Source: Prorocentrum cordatum | Taxonomy: Eukaryota; Sar; Dinophyceae; Prorocentrales; Prorocentraceae | Direction of reading: 5' to 3' | Assembly: GCA_963575745.1 (NCBI GenBank) | Contig: CAUYUJ010003540.1 | Span: 1-64,000, forward strand | DNA length: 64,000 bases | Part shown: positions 20,801 through 30,760 of the stretch, in pieces | Position numbering within the stretch: position 1 is the stretch's first letter | Layout: each line of letters starts with the position of its first letter | Made by a program: the position numbers and the translations under genes | The notes under the pieces: generated by a model | What the model saw: the letters and a program-made list of their open reading frames with translations, nothing else | Database searches by the model: none | What the model was told of the DNA's origin: nothing

Positions 20801-21204
20801 TTATACTACAATAGAGTCGGCAGCGACGTGCGCGCCGAGGTCAGGCTGGCCTCAGGAGCAAACAGGCGTAGCAACGAACGATCGGACGAAGTATCTATCG
20901 AGACAGGCGTCACGGCGTCACGCCGGCCCGTCTCCGAACAAGTTTTGCTGTCTCGCAAGACGCGTTTCGGAGGCTGGTTTGTCGCTCCAGGGACTCTGTT
21001 CGGTTTCTTTCGTCAGGGGCCCTTGGGTTGCCAGATTTTTCGGAAAACATCAGCTTGCCGACCTCGCCCAGCCGCCGCGCTGGCCGAGACCACTTGGCCC
21101 AGCGCACGTCGTTCCGGTAGGCGCACGCACCGTTGGGAACAGTCGCCGAAGATTTCGGTGGGGATCGCTCGAAGCAACTTATGTATATTACAAGTGTTGA
21201 TAAT
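20801..21204. other. spacer, no gene seen
   Basis: The plus strand is open for about 125 codons from 20828 before running into the GTT tract, with no recognised domain. I do not call a gene. Confidence 0.35.
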
Positions 21205-21297
21205 TGCTGTTGTTTTTGCTGTTGTTACTGCGGTTGTTGTTGTTGAAGCAGTAGGTGTTGTTGTTGTTGCTGCTGCTGTTGTTGTTGTTGTTGTTGG

Positions 21298-21332
<35 letters not shown>

Positions 21333-22295
21333 TTGTTGCTGCTGTTGTTGTTGTTGTTGTTGTTGTTACGTTGTTGTTGCTGCTGCTGCTGTTGTTGTTG
21401 AGTTTTCGTTTCTAGGACAATTATTGTCGATCCCACCGCCTGTGGGGTACGTTAGGTTTTTCAAGTTGAAGCGCCCTTCCCGGGGCTCGCATCCTGTTTG
21501 TTTAGCAGGGGAAGTCTTGAGCTTCAGAATTGTGTTGTTGGCCCCCAGTCTACAACAACGGCTCCCGCCTTTTCTTTTCTCACACTGTTTGGAGAAATCG
21601 CGCTCTCGCGCGGAACTTCCTCACAATTGATGCAGGGATCTTTTTCTCACGTGCGATTTCGGCGCAATTTATACAGACGCCGCGCATTCGACGCTCAGGA
21701 ATCACGCTTTCGCTGTGGATTTCCTTGCGATTTACCTGGGAACCGCGCTATCACTCGAGACCTCCTCGCGATTCACGCAGGACGCACGCTTCAGCAGCCC
21801 GCCTGCTCGACCTGGCCGCCTGGGCCCGCCTTCCCGACCCGCCCGTTAGGGTCTACCCGCCCGATCTGCCCGTCTGGTTCCTCCACGTGTTTTCTGCTCC
21901 TAGCCCCCCTCCCGCTACTCTCTCTCGTGCTTCATCCTCCTCCTTCCCTCTTGTCCCTTCTTTCTATCCGTCCTCTCTTCCCCTGCCTCAGGGGCTGCAC
22001 GAAATACACATTGCAGGTAAGAGAGATATGCACCTCCAACGGGGTGCGATCGAACATCAAGAGGGCGGGTATCGAGGGTTTGGGATATACTTCTTGAATG
22101 GCCCGCGGGGTTGAACCGGAAGCGCTGGTCGTACAGCGCCACGAGGGATGACCTCGGCGACCGTGGGATAGTGGGAGCGGTCCCTCCCGGCAGAACAAAA
22201 GTAATGCACCGCAATACATGCAATCCCAATGTCACGTCAGGGTGTGGTGTCCCCAACGGCAGTGTTCCCAATTATGGTTGTGGTCCCCGTTGTAT

Positions 22296-24722
22296 TTATG
22301 GGTTTTCCCTCCCGGGCTGTAGGGTAGTGTTCCTACGCACCCGGCTTCCCCCTTCATGTGTCGTGGCAAACCGAGCGTGTAATACCCGTTGCCGTACCCG
22401 TGCCATGGTGGACACCATAGGTAGCCAGGTCGTTGTTGCTGTCTTCCTGGTGAGCTCTGTCGTGGGCCAGCCAAGGCGGCGGGTCAAGCCAGCTGTCGGC
22501 ACAGCAACGCCCCGTCGCAGGTCGTCGTTGGCAGAGCATTCCCAGTAGTGGTGTTCGAGCGTGGGCACGTATGGCCCGCCACAGTGGTCGCATTTATCCG
22601 ATACCTCTCCTGTCGTGTGGGATTGCAGGAGGGCGTCCGACACAGCACACCCGCACAATACCGCAGTGATGTGCGAAGCCAAGTCAGGAGTTGTCCGTAG
22701 TGCGTCCTGGGCGACCCGTAGGGCAGCCGTCGGAAAGGGAGCGCCCGCCGCCAGAGGGCTCTCGCGGCGAGTCCTGTTCTGTAACACAGACCATTCGTTG
22801 GATCGGAGGATCAGGCGAAGCTCGTGTAGCTGCTTGCCTGTCCCGTCGGTGAGCCGGAGGCTTCCCTGAGGTCCCCTCCATTCCCAGTTGTCGTTCTGTT
22901 GGGCACCAATGGTAGCCAGATGCGCCTTATAAGCGAGGATCGGTCCTTTTGTCTGCGCGCTCGTGACAGCGTGGTCCCAGAAGGCGAGGGCATCCTGTCC
23001 CTGCCGGCGCAGCCGCCACCGCAGTAGCTGTAAGGATCTTCGGCAGAGGTGGTACCGCACGTCTGCCTGATGCCCCATGAGAAGCATGCGGAGTAGTTCT
23101 GGGGCCGCACCCCTCCACCTCCTGAGAGACACCGCCCGTCGTGCCAACTGCTGGTGGGTGTTGATCATAGTTTTCGTAGGCGGTGTGAGAACCAGCGCCC
23201 ATGTCGACACAGGTAATGCCATCGCAGTAACCGCAAGCCGTCGTAGTCGTAGCGACAGAGGCAGAGAGGCGATCCGTCGGAGTCGCACGCACCCTTCCAG
23301 GAACTTGCGGTGTTCCCTGTTGGTCAGTCGGGCTCTGTGGAGATTGAGATCCAGGCCCAGAATCTTCATGTTCATCCAAGTCAGCTGTGCGGCTCCACAA
23401 CGATTTGGGTAGATGGTGAAGCTCTGCGTCTTGGCGTGGTTGGTCCGTAGAGCCGTCAAGCTCTCTAGGTGGTCCCATTCTTGTTGTATGCGCTGCATGT
23501 CTTCTGCTGTGTCGGTCATGGCGGTCCGGTCGTCCGCGTAAGTGCAGCACGTGGCCGTCGGAGCAATGATGCCGATTCTTCGCAGTGGTCCCACCAGAAC
23601 CGTAGCCATCGCCAGCATAGCAACGGGGTTCCCTTGCGGCAGGCTGTTGGAGACGAGTATAGATTGGTCGGAGAGGAAAGGGCCCAGCTCAATCCAGCGC
23701 TCCTGGTGTTCCCATACGTATACAATGCTGTTGGTGATCTCGCTTGGGACGCCCAGATGCCGCCATATCGCGCCGACGAGGCGCGGGGAGACTCGGTCAA
23801 AAGCCGATTCGTAGTCCCAAGATGTGACGTGCAGCTCACCCCGGCGCTGCTGAAGGAGAGCTTGCTGTTCTGGGGTCGCTTCAAACGTGTCGCCCAGCCT
23901 GTTGGCGGTGATCGTCTCCTCGAGCCGGGAGAGGCACGGCTCGATGAGTTGCTCGAGGGTGCGGCCCTTCATCCCCCCACCCTGCGTGTCAGGGAAAGCA
24001 GGTTGGAGATACTCGGTGAGCTGAGCAGCCCTCCATCGATGCCAGGCTCTCACAACCGCGCTCGCGATTGCTATGGGACGGAGTCGCGTCAGTACCGGCG
24101 TGGTTGCCGACTCATCCTTGGGAATGTGTATCTGTCTCCACTGCAGGAGCTGGGGCGGCCAGCCGTGTTGTTCAGCCTCGGCGCAGATGTGAATCAGCTC
24201 CACGAGGGCGTCGTCTGGTAGAAGGATCAGCTCTTCTGGGCACCATTGGTCGGGGCCGTGGGCCTTTCCTCCGTGAAACATCCGTCGAAACTCAACTGCC
24301 TCAGGTGCTCTCCATGGGTCCAAGGGCCCAGCCGTAGCGAAGATATGTCGCGCGTGGTGGTGTTGGATGTCCTGAGCCTGCTGAATATCATCCCGGGCGC
24401 TATCCAGATATTGTTAGTAAGAATCAAGATATCCCTGCACGTTATTCCCGAGACCACAAGCGTAAAAATGTTGGTCGTAATAATCTCTGACACGGTTCAC
24501 AGCATCCTGATCGAAATAGTTCGTGGCAGCGTAGGTCGAGCCCTGCAAAACCTTCCGTGTAGGGTCTTGCACTGCCGTGTTGGAATAAGACGGTACTTGG
24601 TTCCGTATCCAGGCTGCCGTGGTCTTGCTGAGCCCGTCTGCCTGAGTCGTTCTTGTCTGGATCCTTCGAGGCATGCAGATAGCGCCTGCTCTACCTCCTT
24701 GGTGGCCCCTTCCCACTCCCAA
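22296..24722 (-). pseudogene. reverse transcriptase with C-terminal zinc finger, one stop codon
   Basis: The frame is open from 24722 apart from a TAA at 24414-24416; the main part (24323-22296) has 675 codons. RT blocks in order are KAHGPDQWCPEELILLPDDA, WRQIHIPKDE, LRPIAIAS, DYESAFD (23796-23816, motif A), LPQGNPVA (23631-23642, motif B), YADD (23529-23540, motif C), NHAKTQSF and MKILGLDL. The catalytic Asp residues of motifs A and C are intact. Near the C-terminus CDHCGGPYVPTLEHHYWEC (around 22540-22598) is a Cys2-His-Cys-like finger. The protein would carry out target-primed reverse transcription. A frame change near 24650 probably joined it to the upstream ORF. Confidence 0.85.
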
Positions 24723-25123
24723 GGGCTAGTGTAACTGAGTGGTGTGGTCGTGGTGGTATTCCCCCGTTGCCCCGTCGCTGTCGCAATTGGGTCGTCGTCG
24801 CCACCCATCGCAGCCACCACCGTCGTCGTAGCCGCCATTGTTGCACCGCCGTCTCCTCCTCCCACATCACTGTCCGTCGGAGCCCAGATGATAGCCCCGC
24901 TCGTCGCAGCCAAATTCGTCGTCGTATCCACCACCGTTGTTCCTCCTCCTCCATCGCCTCGACCTCCACCTCCCGCACTGCCCGCCGGAGCCGAGTTCGG
25001 GTTGGAAGTAGGGGTCGGAGTAGGGTTGGGGACTGCATTGCCCATCACCCTCCACAGTTTACGAGCTCGTCGTCGCCACTGCGCAAGAAGTTTGGCTGCA
25101 TGTCTCCCCCTCCTGCCAGGCAT
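24497..25123 (-). CDS. ORF1-like protein of the AAC-tailed retroelement
   Basis: The 208-codon frame starts with an Arg-rich segment (RRGRHAAKLLAQWRRRARKL), followed by a Pro/Asn/Ala/Gly/Thr-rich low-complexity middle. Sequence after about residue 165 appears out of frame compared with the neighbouring phase, which reads sensibly into the RT (TQADGLSKTTAAWIRNQV). The basic N-terminus suits an RNA-binding ORF1 role, by inference. No named domain is seen. Confidence 0.45.
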   Translation of the reverse strand: MPGRRGRHAAKLLAQWRRRARKLWRVMGNAVPNPTPTPTSNPNSAPAGSAGGGGRGDGGGGTTVVDTTTNLAATSGAIIWAPTDSDVGGGDGGATMAATTTVVAAMGGDDDPIATATGQRGNTTTTTPLSYTSPWEWEGATKEVEQALSACLEGSRQERLRQTGSARPRQPGYGTKYRLIPTRQCKTLHGRFCRARPTLPRTISIRML

Positions 25124-25258
25124 CTCCCCTAAGTGTTGGAGGAGGCGCCGGAGCTGTCTCTCATGTTTCGTATACGAGTCGTTCCCCGATTCTTTCCGTG
25201 ACTACGGTGCGTATTCAAAGGACGATTTCCCGCGACCAGATGTTAGCGAACAGGCCAA

Positions 25259-26140
25259 CACATGTGTTGTCGTTGTTGCTTTTGTTGTTGTTATGGTTTT
25301 TGTTGTTGTTGTTGGTGGTGGTGTTGTTGTTATGGTTGTTGTTTCTGATGTTGTTTCTGATGTTGTTGTGTTTGCTGTTGTTTATGCTGTGGTTATTGAT
25401 GTTGTAGTGGTTGTGGTGTTTGTTGTTGTTGTTGAGTTCTCATTTCTACTATATCATAAGTAGTGTTGATTCCCCCTCCGGTAACTTGTATTTTGCAATT
25501 GATGTGCTCCTCCAGGTGCTCGCACCTTCTTCTTTACAAGGGAACGCGGGGTGCCACCAAACTGCCCCCCTGGCCCCCAAGTTACAACAACAGCGGCGCC
25601 CGCCGAATACTTCGTGACAGTCTATTTCAAATACGCGCTCTCGCGCAGGACGTTCTCATAATGCATGCGGGAAACGCGCTCTCCCGTGGGACTTCCTCGC
25701 AATGTATGCAGGCGTCGCGCCTCCAACCCTTAGGAATCACGCTGTCGCTCTGGCCTCTCTCACGATTTACTTGGGAATCGCGCTATCGCTCGAGACTTCC
25801 TCGCGACTCATGCTCACGCCTCAGCAGCCCACCTGCTCGACCTGGCCGCCTGGGCCCGCCTTCCCGACCCGCGCGTCAGGGTCTACCCGCCCGATCTGCC
25901 CGTCTGGTTCCTCCACGTGTTTTCTGCTCCTAGCCCCCCTCCCGCTGCTCTCTCTCGTGCTCCATCCTTCTCCTTCCCCCTTCCATCCGTCCTCTGGTGC
26001 TGCGCCAACTACACGCGGCAGGTAGGGAAGATATATCCCCAAGGGGGGTACGATCGAAGACGAAGAGGGCGGGTACCGAGGGTTTGGGATACACGTGTTG
26101 AGTGGCATGCGGGCATATAGAAGCGAACCGTACTAACACA
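25259..26140 (-). mobile_element. 5'-truncated copy (B) of the AAC-tailed element
   Basis: 26140-25440 matches the 3' UTR of the full element (22135-21413). Long shared runs include the CTCGACCTGGCCGCCTGGGC region and the segment from GTCTACCCGCCCGATCTGCC to TCCTAGCCCCCCTCCCGCT. It is followed, in minus orientation, by a degenerate (AAC)n tail at 25437-25265. Only the 3' end is present, as expected for incomplete reverse transcription. Confidence 0.8.
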
Positions 26141-26144
26141 TGAA

Positions 26145-26230
26145 TACTACGATTGTTGTTAATGTTGTATTTGTTGCTGTTGTTGCTGCTGCTGTTGGTG
26201 TCGTTGTAGTAGTAGTAGTAGTAGTTGTTG

Positions 26231-26262
<32 letters not shown>

Positions 26263-26276
26263 GGTGGTGGTGGTGG

Positions 26277-26322
<46 letters not shown>

Positions 26323-26620
26323 GCTGGTGTTGTTGTTGCTGGATTCCTTTTCGGAAGAATCCCCTCTCCAGCGCACATTTTCTTCCAATTGAGGTGCCCT
26401 TCCTGGGGCTCGTACCTTGCTTCTATCAGGGAAAGTCTTGAGGGCCATTTGACTCCCTGGCCCCCGAACTACAATAACAACGGCTCCCGTTTGATACGTC
26501 TTTTGTATGTATTCCAAATCGCGCTCTCGCGCGGACATTCACCGCAATTTGTTCAGGCGCCGCGCGCTCGACACTCAGAACTCACGCTCTCGCTTTGGCC
26601 TTTCTCACGATTAACTTGGG
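26145..26620 (-). mobile_element. shorter 5'-truncated copy (C) of the AAC-tailed element
   Basis: 26615-26345 matches the last 270 bases of the same 3' UTR (GGGGCTCG, GGGAAAGTCTTGAG, CTACAAYAACRRCGGCTCCCG, CGCGCTCTCGCGCGGA). It ends in an (AAC/ACC)n tail at 26340-26150. It is diverged from copies A and B and is the most truncated. Confidence 0.75.
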
Positions 26621-27226
26621 GAGGAGGAGGAGGAGGAGGAGGAGGAGGAGGAGGAGGAGGGAGGAGGATATGGAGGAGGAGAGGAGGAGGAGGAGGAGGA
26701 GGAGGAGGAGGAGGAGGAGGAGGAGGAGGAGGAGGAGGAGAGGAGGAGGAGGAGGAGGGGGGAGGGAGGCGGAGGGAGGAGGAGGAGGAGGGAGGAGGGG
26801 AGGAGGACGAGGAGGAGGTGGGAGGAGGAGGAGGAGGAGGAGGAGGAGGAGGAGGAGGAGGAGGAGGAGGAGGTGGAAGAGGAGGAGTAGGAGGTGGAGG
26901 AAGAGGAGGAGGAGGAGGACAAGGAGGAGGACGGAAAAGCTCCCTTCCCCTCCCGCCCTGCCGTCGCTCGCGCACCTCGCCGAGCCGTCCCGCCCGCAAA
27001 GGCAGACGGTGGCCAGGATGAGGTCGCGCCTCCGCGCGGCTGCCGGCGACGCGCCGCGCCAGGCGCGCGGCCTCCGCGCCGCCCCCCGACTCGATCCTCG
27101 ATCCTCGATCCTCGATCCTCGATCCTGCTCCTCCTCCTCCTCCTCCTCCTCCTTTTCCTTTTCCTCCTCTTCCTCCTTCACCTCCTCCTCCACCTCCTCC
27201 TCCTCTTCCTCCTCCTCCTCCTCTTC
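26621..27226. repeat. GGA, GATCCTC and CTC microsatellites
   Basis: 26621-26935 is (GGA)n. 26940-27085 is a short GC-rich unique part. 27090-27126 has about five GATCCTC units. 27127-27226 is (CTC)n with TTCC, the insertion site of the LTR element. No gene is supported. Confidence 0.85.
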
Positions 27227-27329
27227 TGTGAGGTAGTGAATGTGTCACGTGTGTATAAGCGCCACTCGCCGCCGTTTGACTTCTAGGGGTCCCTTTTGTG
27301 CCATTGCGCTAAAACGCATCATAATCACA
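27227..27329 (+). repeat. 5' LTR
   Basis: It is 103 bases, TG...CA, and roughly three quarters to four fifths identical to 51199-51299 by eye. Shared runs include CACGTG, CTCGCCGCC, TTGAC, CTCTAGGGG-like and CATCATAATCACA. A TATAAG word lies near 27254. Such short LTRs are unusual. Confidence 0.75.
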
Positions 27330-27330
27330 C

Positions 27331-27341
27331 TGGTAGCGGGG
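27331..27341 (+). promoter_or_regulatory. primer-binding site, initiator-Met tRNA-like
   Basis: TGGTAGCGGGG lies one base after the 5' LTR. The complement of a typical eukaryotic initiator-Met tRNA 3' end begins TGGTAGCAGAG; nine of eleven positions agree. Copia-type elements commonly prime from this tRNA. Confidence 0.6.
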
Positions 27342-27457
27342 CTACCACACGATCCCCGTGTCGTACCACTGCGCGCACGTCTCATCAGAGAGTGTCGCAC
27401 TACCTTACCTCGCTTTCCTTTCTCCGCTGGCAGTTTCCTTCGCTAGGGGATTGAACC

Positions 27458-27887
27458 TTGAGCCATGGCACTTTCTTCTCTTCGCTATCGGCCGAGCGCC
27501 GACGCGCTGACGTGGTCAGAGACGAAGAGTGGCGGCGCGGTGAACAACTTTCATCCGTGGGAAAGATGCGCATGGGTGCCGCCTTGGCCTCAGTGGATCC
27601 AGAGACGGGTGCTCCACGGCAACGCGTCATCACCGCAGCTGTCAACAAGGTTGTAGAAGGCCTCAGATGTGACGCATGCGAAATTCCTATGGATATCGGT
27701 ACGGACGTGCTTCTGACTCCGGATGGGATCTTCCCCGCAGAGGCGCAGGAGGCGAATATCCTGTTCCAGGTGGGGAAGAGACCAGATGATGGACCACTGT
27801 CTCGACAGCGCGGTGAGCCGATGGTCTCGTACAATTTTCCGAAGGAAGCACTGGTTGAAACTTGTCTCCAAGTTAGATCCTAAGATC
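27458..27887 (+). pseudogene. gag, 5' part (copia-like)
   Basis: The frame from 27458 encodes a mixed globular segment (VNKVVEGLRCDACEIPMDIG). A change of phase near 27835 gives FRRKHWLKLVSKLDPKI, directly before the inserted inverted-repeat element. The text resumes across the insert at 28689 with PKISMSDDMLGSFLLDSAGF. The gag protein would form the particle shell around the element RNA. The start codon is uncertain. Confidence 0.6.
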
Positions 27888-28688
27888 CGAAAGAGCGTGT
27901 TCTACCGCTGCTGGCGGGAAACCGGGGGGGGCACTACCGGTTCGAACCCCTCTCCCCCCCCCCCCTCCGGAAAACCGGGGGGGGGGTCATTGCCGGTTCG
28001 AACCCTTCCCCCCCCCCCTCCCCCCCAGCTCATCATGAAAAGGAGGGGGGGTCACTGCCGGTTCGAATCCCCCCCCCCTCGAACTCGAAATCCGGAGGGG
28101 GTCATTGCCGGTTCGAACCCCCCCCCTCGAAAACCGAGGGGGGGGCGGACAGTGGTGGGGACAGTGGTGAGTGGACAGCGGGACAGTCGTGGGGGCAGTG
28201 GGCGAGGACAATGGTGGGAACAGTGTAGACAGTGGGAGAGTGGTGGGGACGGTGGTGGTGGGGACAGCGGTGTGGGGACAGTGGGAACTTGGTGGAAACA
28301 GTAGGACAGTGGAGGGTACAGTGGTGGTGGGGACAGTGGCGAAGGCGGTGGCGAGGACGGCGGTGGGACAATCGGGCAGAGGCGCAGTGGGTACAGTGGT
28401 GGGGACAGTGGGGACAGTGGTGGGAACAGTGGTTCGAACCAGTAGTGACCCCCCCTTCGGTTTTCGAGGGGGGGTGGGGGGGTTCGAACCGGTAGTGACC
28501 CCCCCCCGGTTTTCGAGGTCGGGGAAGGGGGTGGGGGTCAGGGGAGGGGGGGGGGGTGCCGGGGGAAAGGAGAGGGGGGGGGGGTCCAGCAGGGGGGGCG
28601 GGGGTGGATTTTCGGAGGGGGGGGGGGCGGGCTCCGGAGGAAAAGGGCGGCAATTTTCCACAGTAAAGCGGCGGTGGATCACGCTCTC
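27888..28688. mobile_element. 801-bp terminal-inverted-repeat (foldback) element inside gag
   Basis: The left end carries GAGCGTGTTCTACCGCTGCT (27893-27912). The right end, reverse-complemented, reads GAGCGTGATCCACCGCCGCT; 17 of 20 bases agree. CCTAAGATC occurs immediately outside both ends (27879-27887 and 28689-28697): a perfect 9-bp target duplication. Removing the insert and one copy restores the gag reading frame. Internally, GGTTCGAACC boxes with C-runs lie in one orientation on the left (27940-28140) and the opposite on the right (28430-28525), around a GGGACAGTGGTGG minisatellite. A 9-bp duplication is typical of Mutator-like transposases. No transposase is encoded, so it is a non-autonomous element. 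Confidence 0.8.
28145..28437. repeat. GGGACAGTGGTGG minisatellite at the core of the foldback element
   Basis: Words GGGACAGTGG, GTGGTGGGG and GGGACAGTCG recur every 12-18 bases. It forms the loop region between the inverted GGTTCGAACC box groups. Confidence 0.85.
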
Positions 28689-30074
28689 CCTAAGATCTCG
28701 ATGAGCGACGATATGCTTGGCTCCTTTCTCTTGGACAGCGCAGGCTTCTCGCCTTCGGAGAACCCGATGGTGTTGACACCCACGGGAAATGTGACGACCT
28801 GCGACAAAAGCAAGGACGCTGTTATCCTCCAGCGCGGCCACATACACATCCACCAAAAAGTCAAGGTTGAGTCTGGTAAAGGCCCCAGCTCTTCGACGCG
28901 AACGCAGCCCAGACCCAGCTACCAGAACAGGGGGAAGGGCGAGGGCAAGGTGCGGTTCTCCAGGCCACAACACGCTTTCTACACTGCTGATGAAGGATGG
29001 ATCGAGCAAGAAGAGCATTACCCTGAGGAGCTGAGCCCTTACGGATACTACGCGTCCGGCTGCGCGCCGGAGCGCGGCTGGGGCGGCGCGGCCAGGGGCG
29101 ATTGCGCCGACAAGAACACCTAAGTCGACGAGGAATCGTATGCTCACTGGGCCCCCGTCCAGGATTGCAACGAGCTCGATGTCGAGGTGGTCGACGAGAT
29201 GGTCGCGGCCCGATGCGCGGAGGAAGACGCCTCTGTCGCGATCCAAGAAGACCTGGTCGCCAAGCTTTGCGCCGCAGGGAGGAAGAAGGGTACGTGAAAG
29301 AGCGGGGGCAAGAGTGGCCGTTGCGCGCCCTGGTCGCCTCGGGGAGGCGGCAAGGGAGGGCCTCCCCTGGAAGGTCGCAAGAACCGGCTCCAGGAGATCG
29401 AGAAACTCTAGAAATGCAAGGCCTGCCGCGAAATTGGTCACTGGTCCGGGGGCCCCGAATGCAAGGGCAAGCCCGGGGCGGCAATGGTAGCGCGCACTGG
29501 AGACGTTGGCGAGCGCCATGTCCAGTTGCGCGAGGACGATGACGAACGAAAGCTCACATCTGTCAGTTCTGTTGCTGCGTCACCATCAATCCCTCATCGT
29601 GTCATTAGAGGGGGCAAGGAGTTGTCGATGTGGCTGGATCCTGGTGTTTCTCGTTCCTGCTTTTCTTTGTCTTCTCGCGTCATGCGTCGCAGGGCACGCG
29701 TGTGCGAGGGGGGGAAGTGTGACGGGCAGTGTAGCTTGCAGCACAACCGCGTTGAGCATCATGCCCGTGAGAGTTGCATGGGAGTGGCCAAAGCCGCGTC
29801 GGTTCAGGGACCTCCAGAGCTTCAGGAGAAGAGTCTTCACACATCTGCAGAGGCTGAGGGGGGCGCTCTTGGTGTCATGGCTGTTCGTTCGACCGAATCT
29901 GACTCTCTGGCTATTGTTTCTGATGGGGAGCTGGAGGAGGAGGAGGGGTTTGTTTCGGAGCCCATCTTTGCCCCTGGTCAGGGTGCTGCGTTTCCTCGGG
30001 TCAGCACAAAGGGCTCAGTCATGGTCGTGTTCTCAGGGGTACTCCCGACTACGTGGATTCGGGTCGCAGTGTGA
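28689..30074 (+). pseudogene. gag, 3' part with zinc knuckle, three nonsense codons
   Basis: One frame runs throughout with stops at 29121 (TAA), 29295 (TGA) and 29409 (TAG). It holds the helical gag segment MSDDMLGSFLLDSAGFSPSE, a Lys/Gly-rich basic stretch (GKGEGKVRFSRPQ), an acidic Tyr-rich part, another Lys/Gly stretch, and a zinc knuckle CKACREIGHWSGGPEC (29415-29462; C-x2-C-x4-H-x6-C). A Ser/Asp/Glu-rich tail follows. Capsid plus nucleocapsid knuckle is the standard gag order. That one phase survives with only three stops suggests moderate age. Confidence 0.7.
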
Positions 30075-30760
30075 AGAAACCAAGTGAGGATCTGTTTCTG
30101 TTCTTAGGATGGGTCGATCGCAACTTTGCGCGGAAGGGGGGCGGGCCGTTGGAGAGTTTCGGGCCGAAAGTTTCCAGTGACAGAGTTTTGCCTTATTCGA
30201 GTCTTTCTTCTGGCCTGAAAGAGAAGCTTCCGAATCCCCCGTTGCCTCGCCCGTGTGCTCGCGGTTGTAAGAATTTCTCAGGGGTTGGTTCGAGTGCTCG
30301 TTTCATTGTTCGCACCTGCAAGGGTTGCGGGCATGGCGCCTAGAGGGGGGGCGGGGGGGGGGCGCGCGGCGCTGCGCTCCCCGGGTGAGTGTCCGCGTGA
30401 TCTCGTAGATAACCGCGGCAGTGCTCCAGATATTCTTCGCGCGCATTGTTGTCGTTGCCTGACATATATCGATGAGCAGCCCAGGAAGCTAGCAGAAGGC
30501 AGGAAAGCAACGGCTAGGAAAGTTGCACGCTCCAGCAACAGCCAAGCATAAACAATCGATCATAGTATTGAGATGGTTGCCGCATCACCCCTGTAGACCT
30601 CACGGTTGCACTAAAAGGCTTTCGCTGAACATGCCGTTGAGATTTGTGATGCTGGGGGTGCCATTAGCACTGGTGGACTAACTTCGCTGCTTCGCGACTG
30701 CGTCGCAGGAGTCGCGTATCATGGCCAGGCCGGCTTCGCGGCCCCAACGCAGAACTTTGC
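30075..30760 (+). pseudogene. pol 5' remnant with Cys-rich segment
   Basis: Phases alternate. RPCARGCKNF...FIVRTCKGCGHG lies at about 30247-30340 and overlaps LRAHCCRCLTYIDEQPRKLA (30438-30497). A stop-interrupted frame then reads KAFAEHAVEICDAGGAISTG through to AYHGQAGFAAP near 30750. The paired Cys clusters look like a zinc ribbon ahead of the protease. The canonical DxG protease motif was not found. Similarity fades after about 30.9 kb. Confidence 0.4.

Larger units (their letters stand above)
21205..25258 (-). mobile_element. non-LTR retrotransposon with (AAC)n tail
   Basis: Read on the minus strand, the order is an ORF1-like frame (25123-24497), an RT frame (about 24722-22296), a 3' UTR (22295-21413) and a degenerate (AAC)n tail (21412-21205). 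No LTRs are present, since the repeats at 21.4-22.1 and 25.4-26.1 kb each end in their own AAC tail. No endonuclease domain was recognised, so the cleavage activity may be missing, diverged or supplied by another element. The RT frame is nearly complete, with one stop and one probable frameshift, which suggests a fairly recent insertion. Confidence 0.75.

Noticed and set aside
21413-26140. Direct repeats at 21.4-22.1 and 25.4-26.1 kb as LTRs of the RT element
   Set aside because: Each copy ends in its own AAC tail, a third shorter copy exists, the RT is of non-LTR type, and no primer site or target duplication is seen.
28050-28080. GGTTCGAATCC as part of a tRNA gene
   Set aside because: No acceptor stem, anticodon arm or A-box can be folded around it; it belongs to a repeated box in the foldback element.
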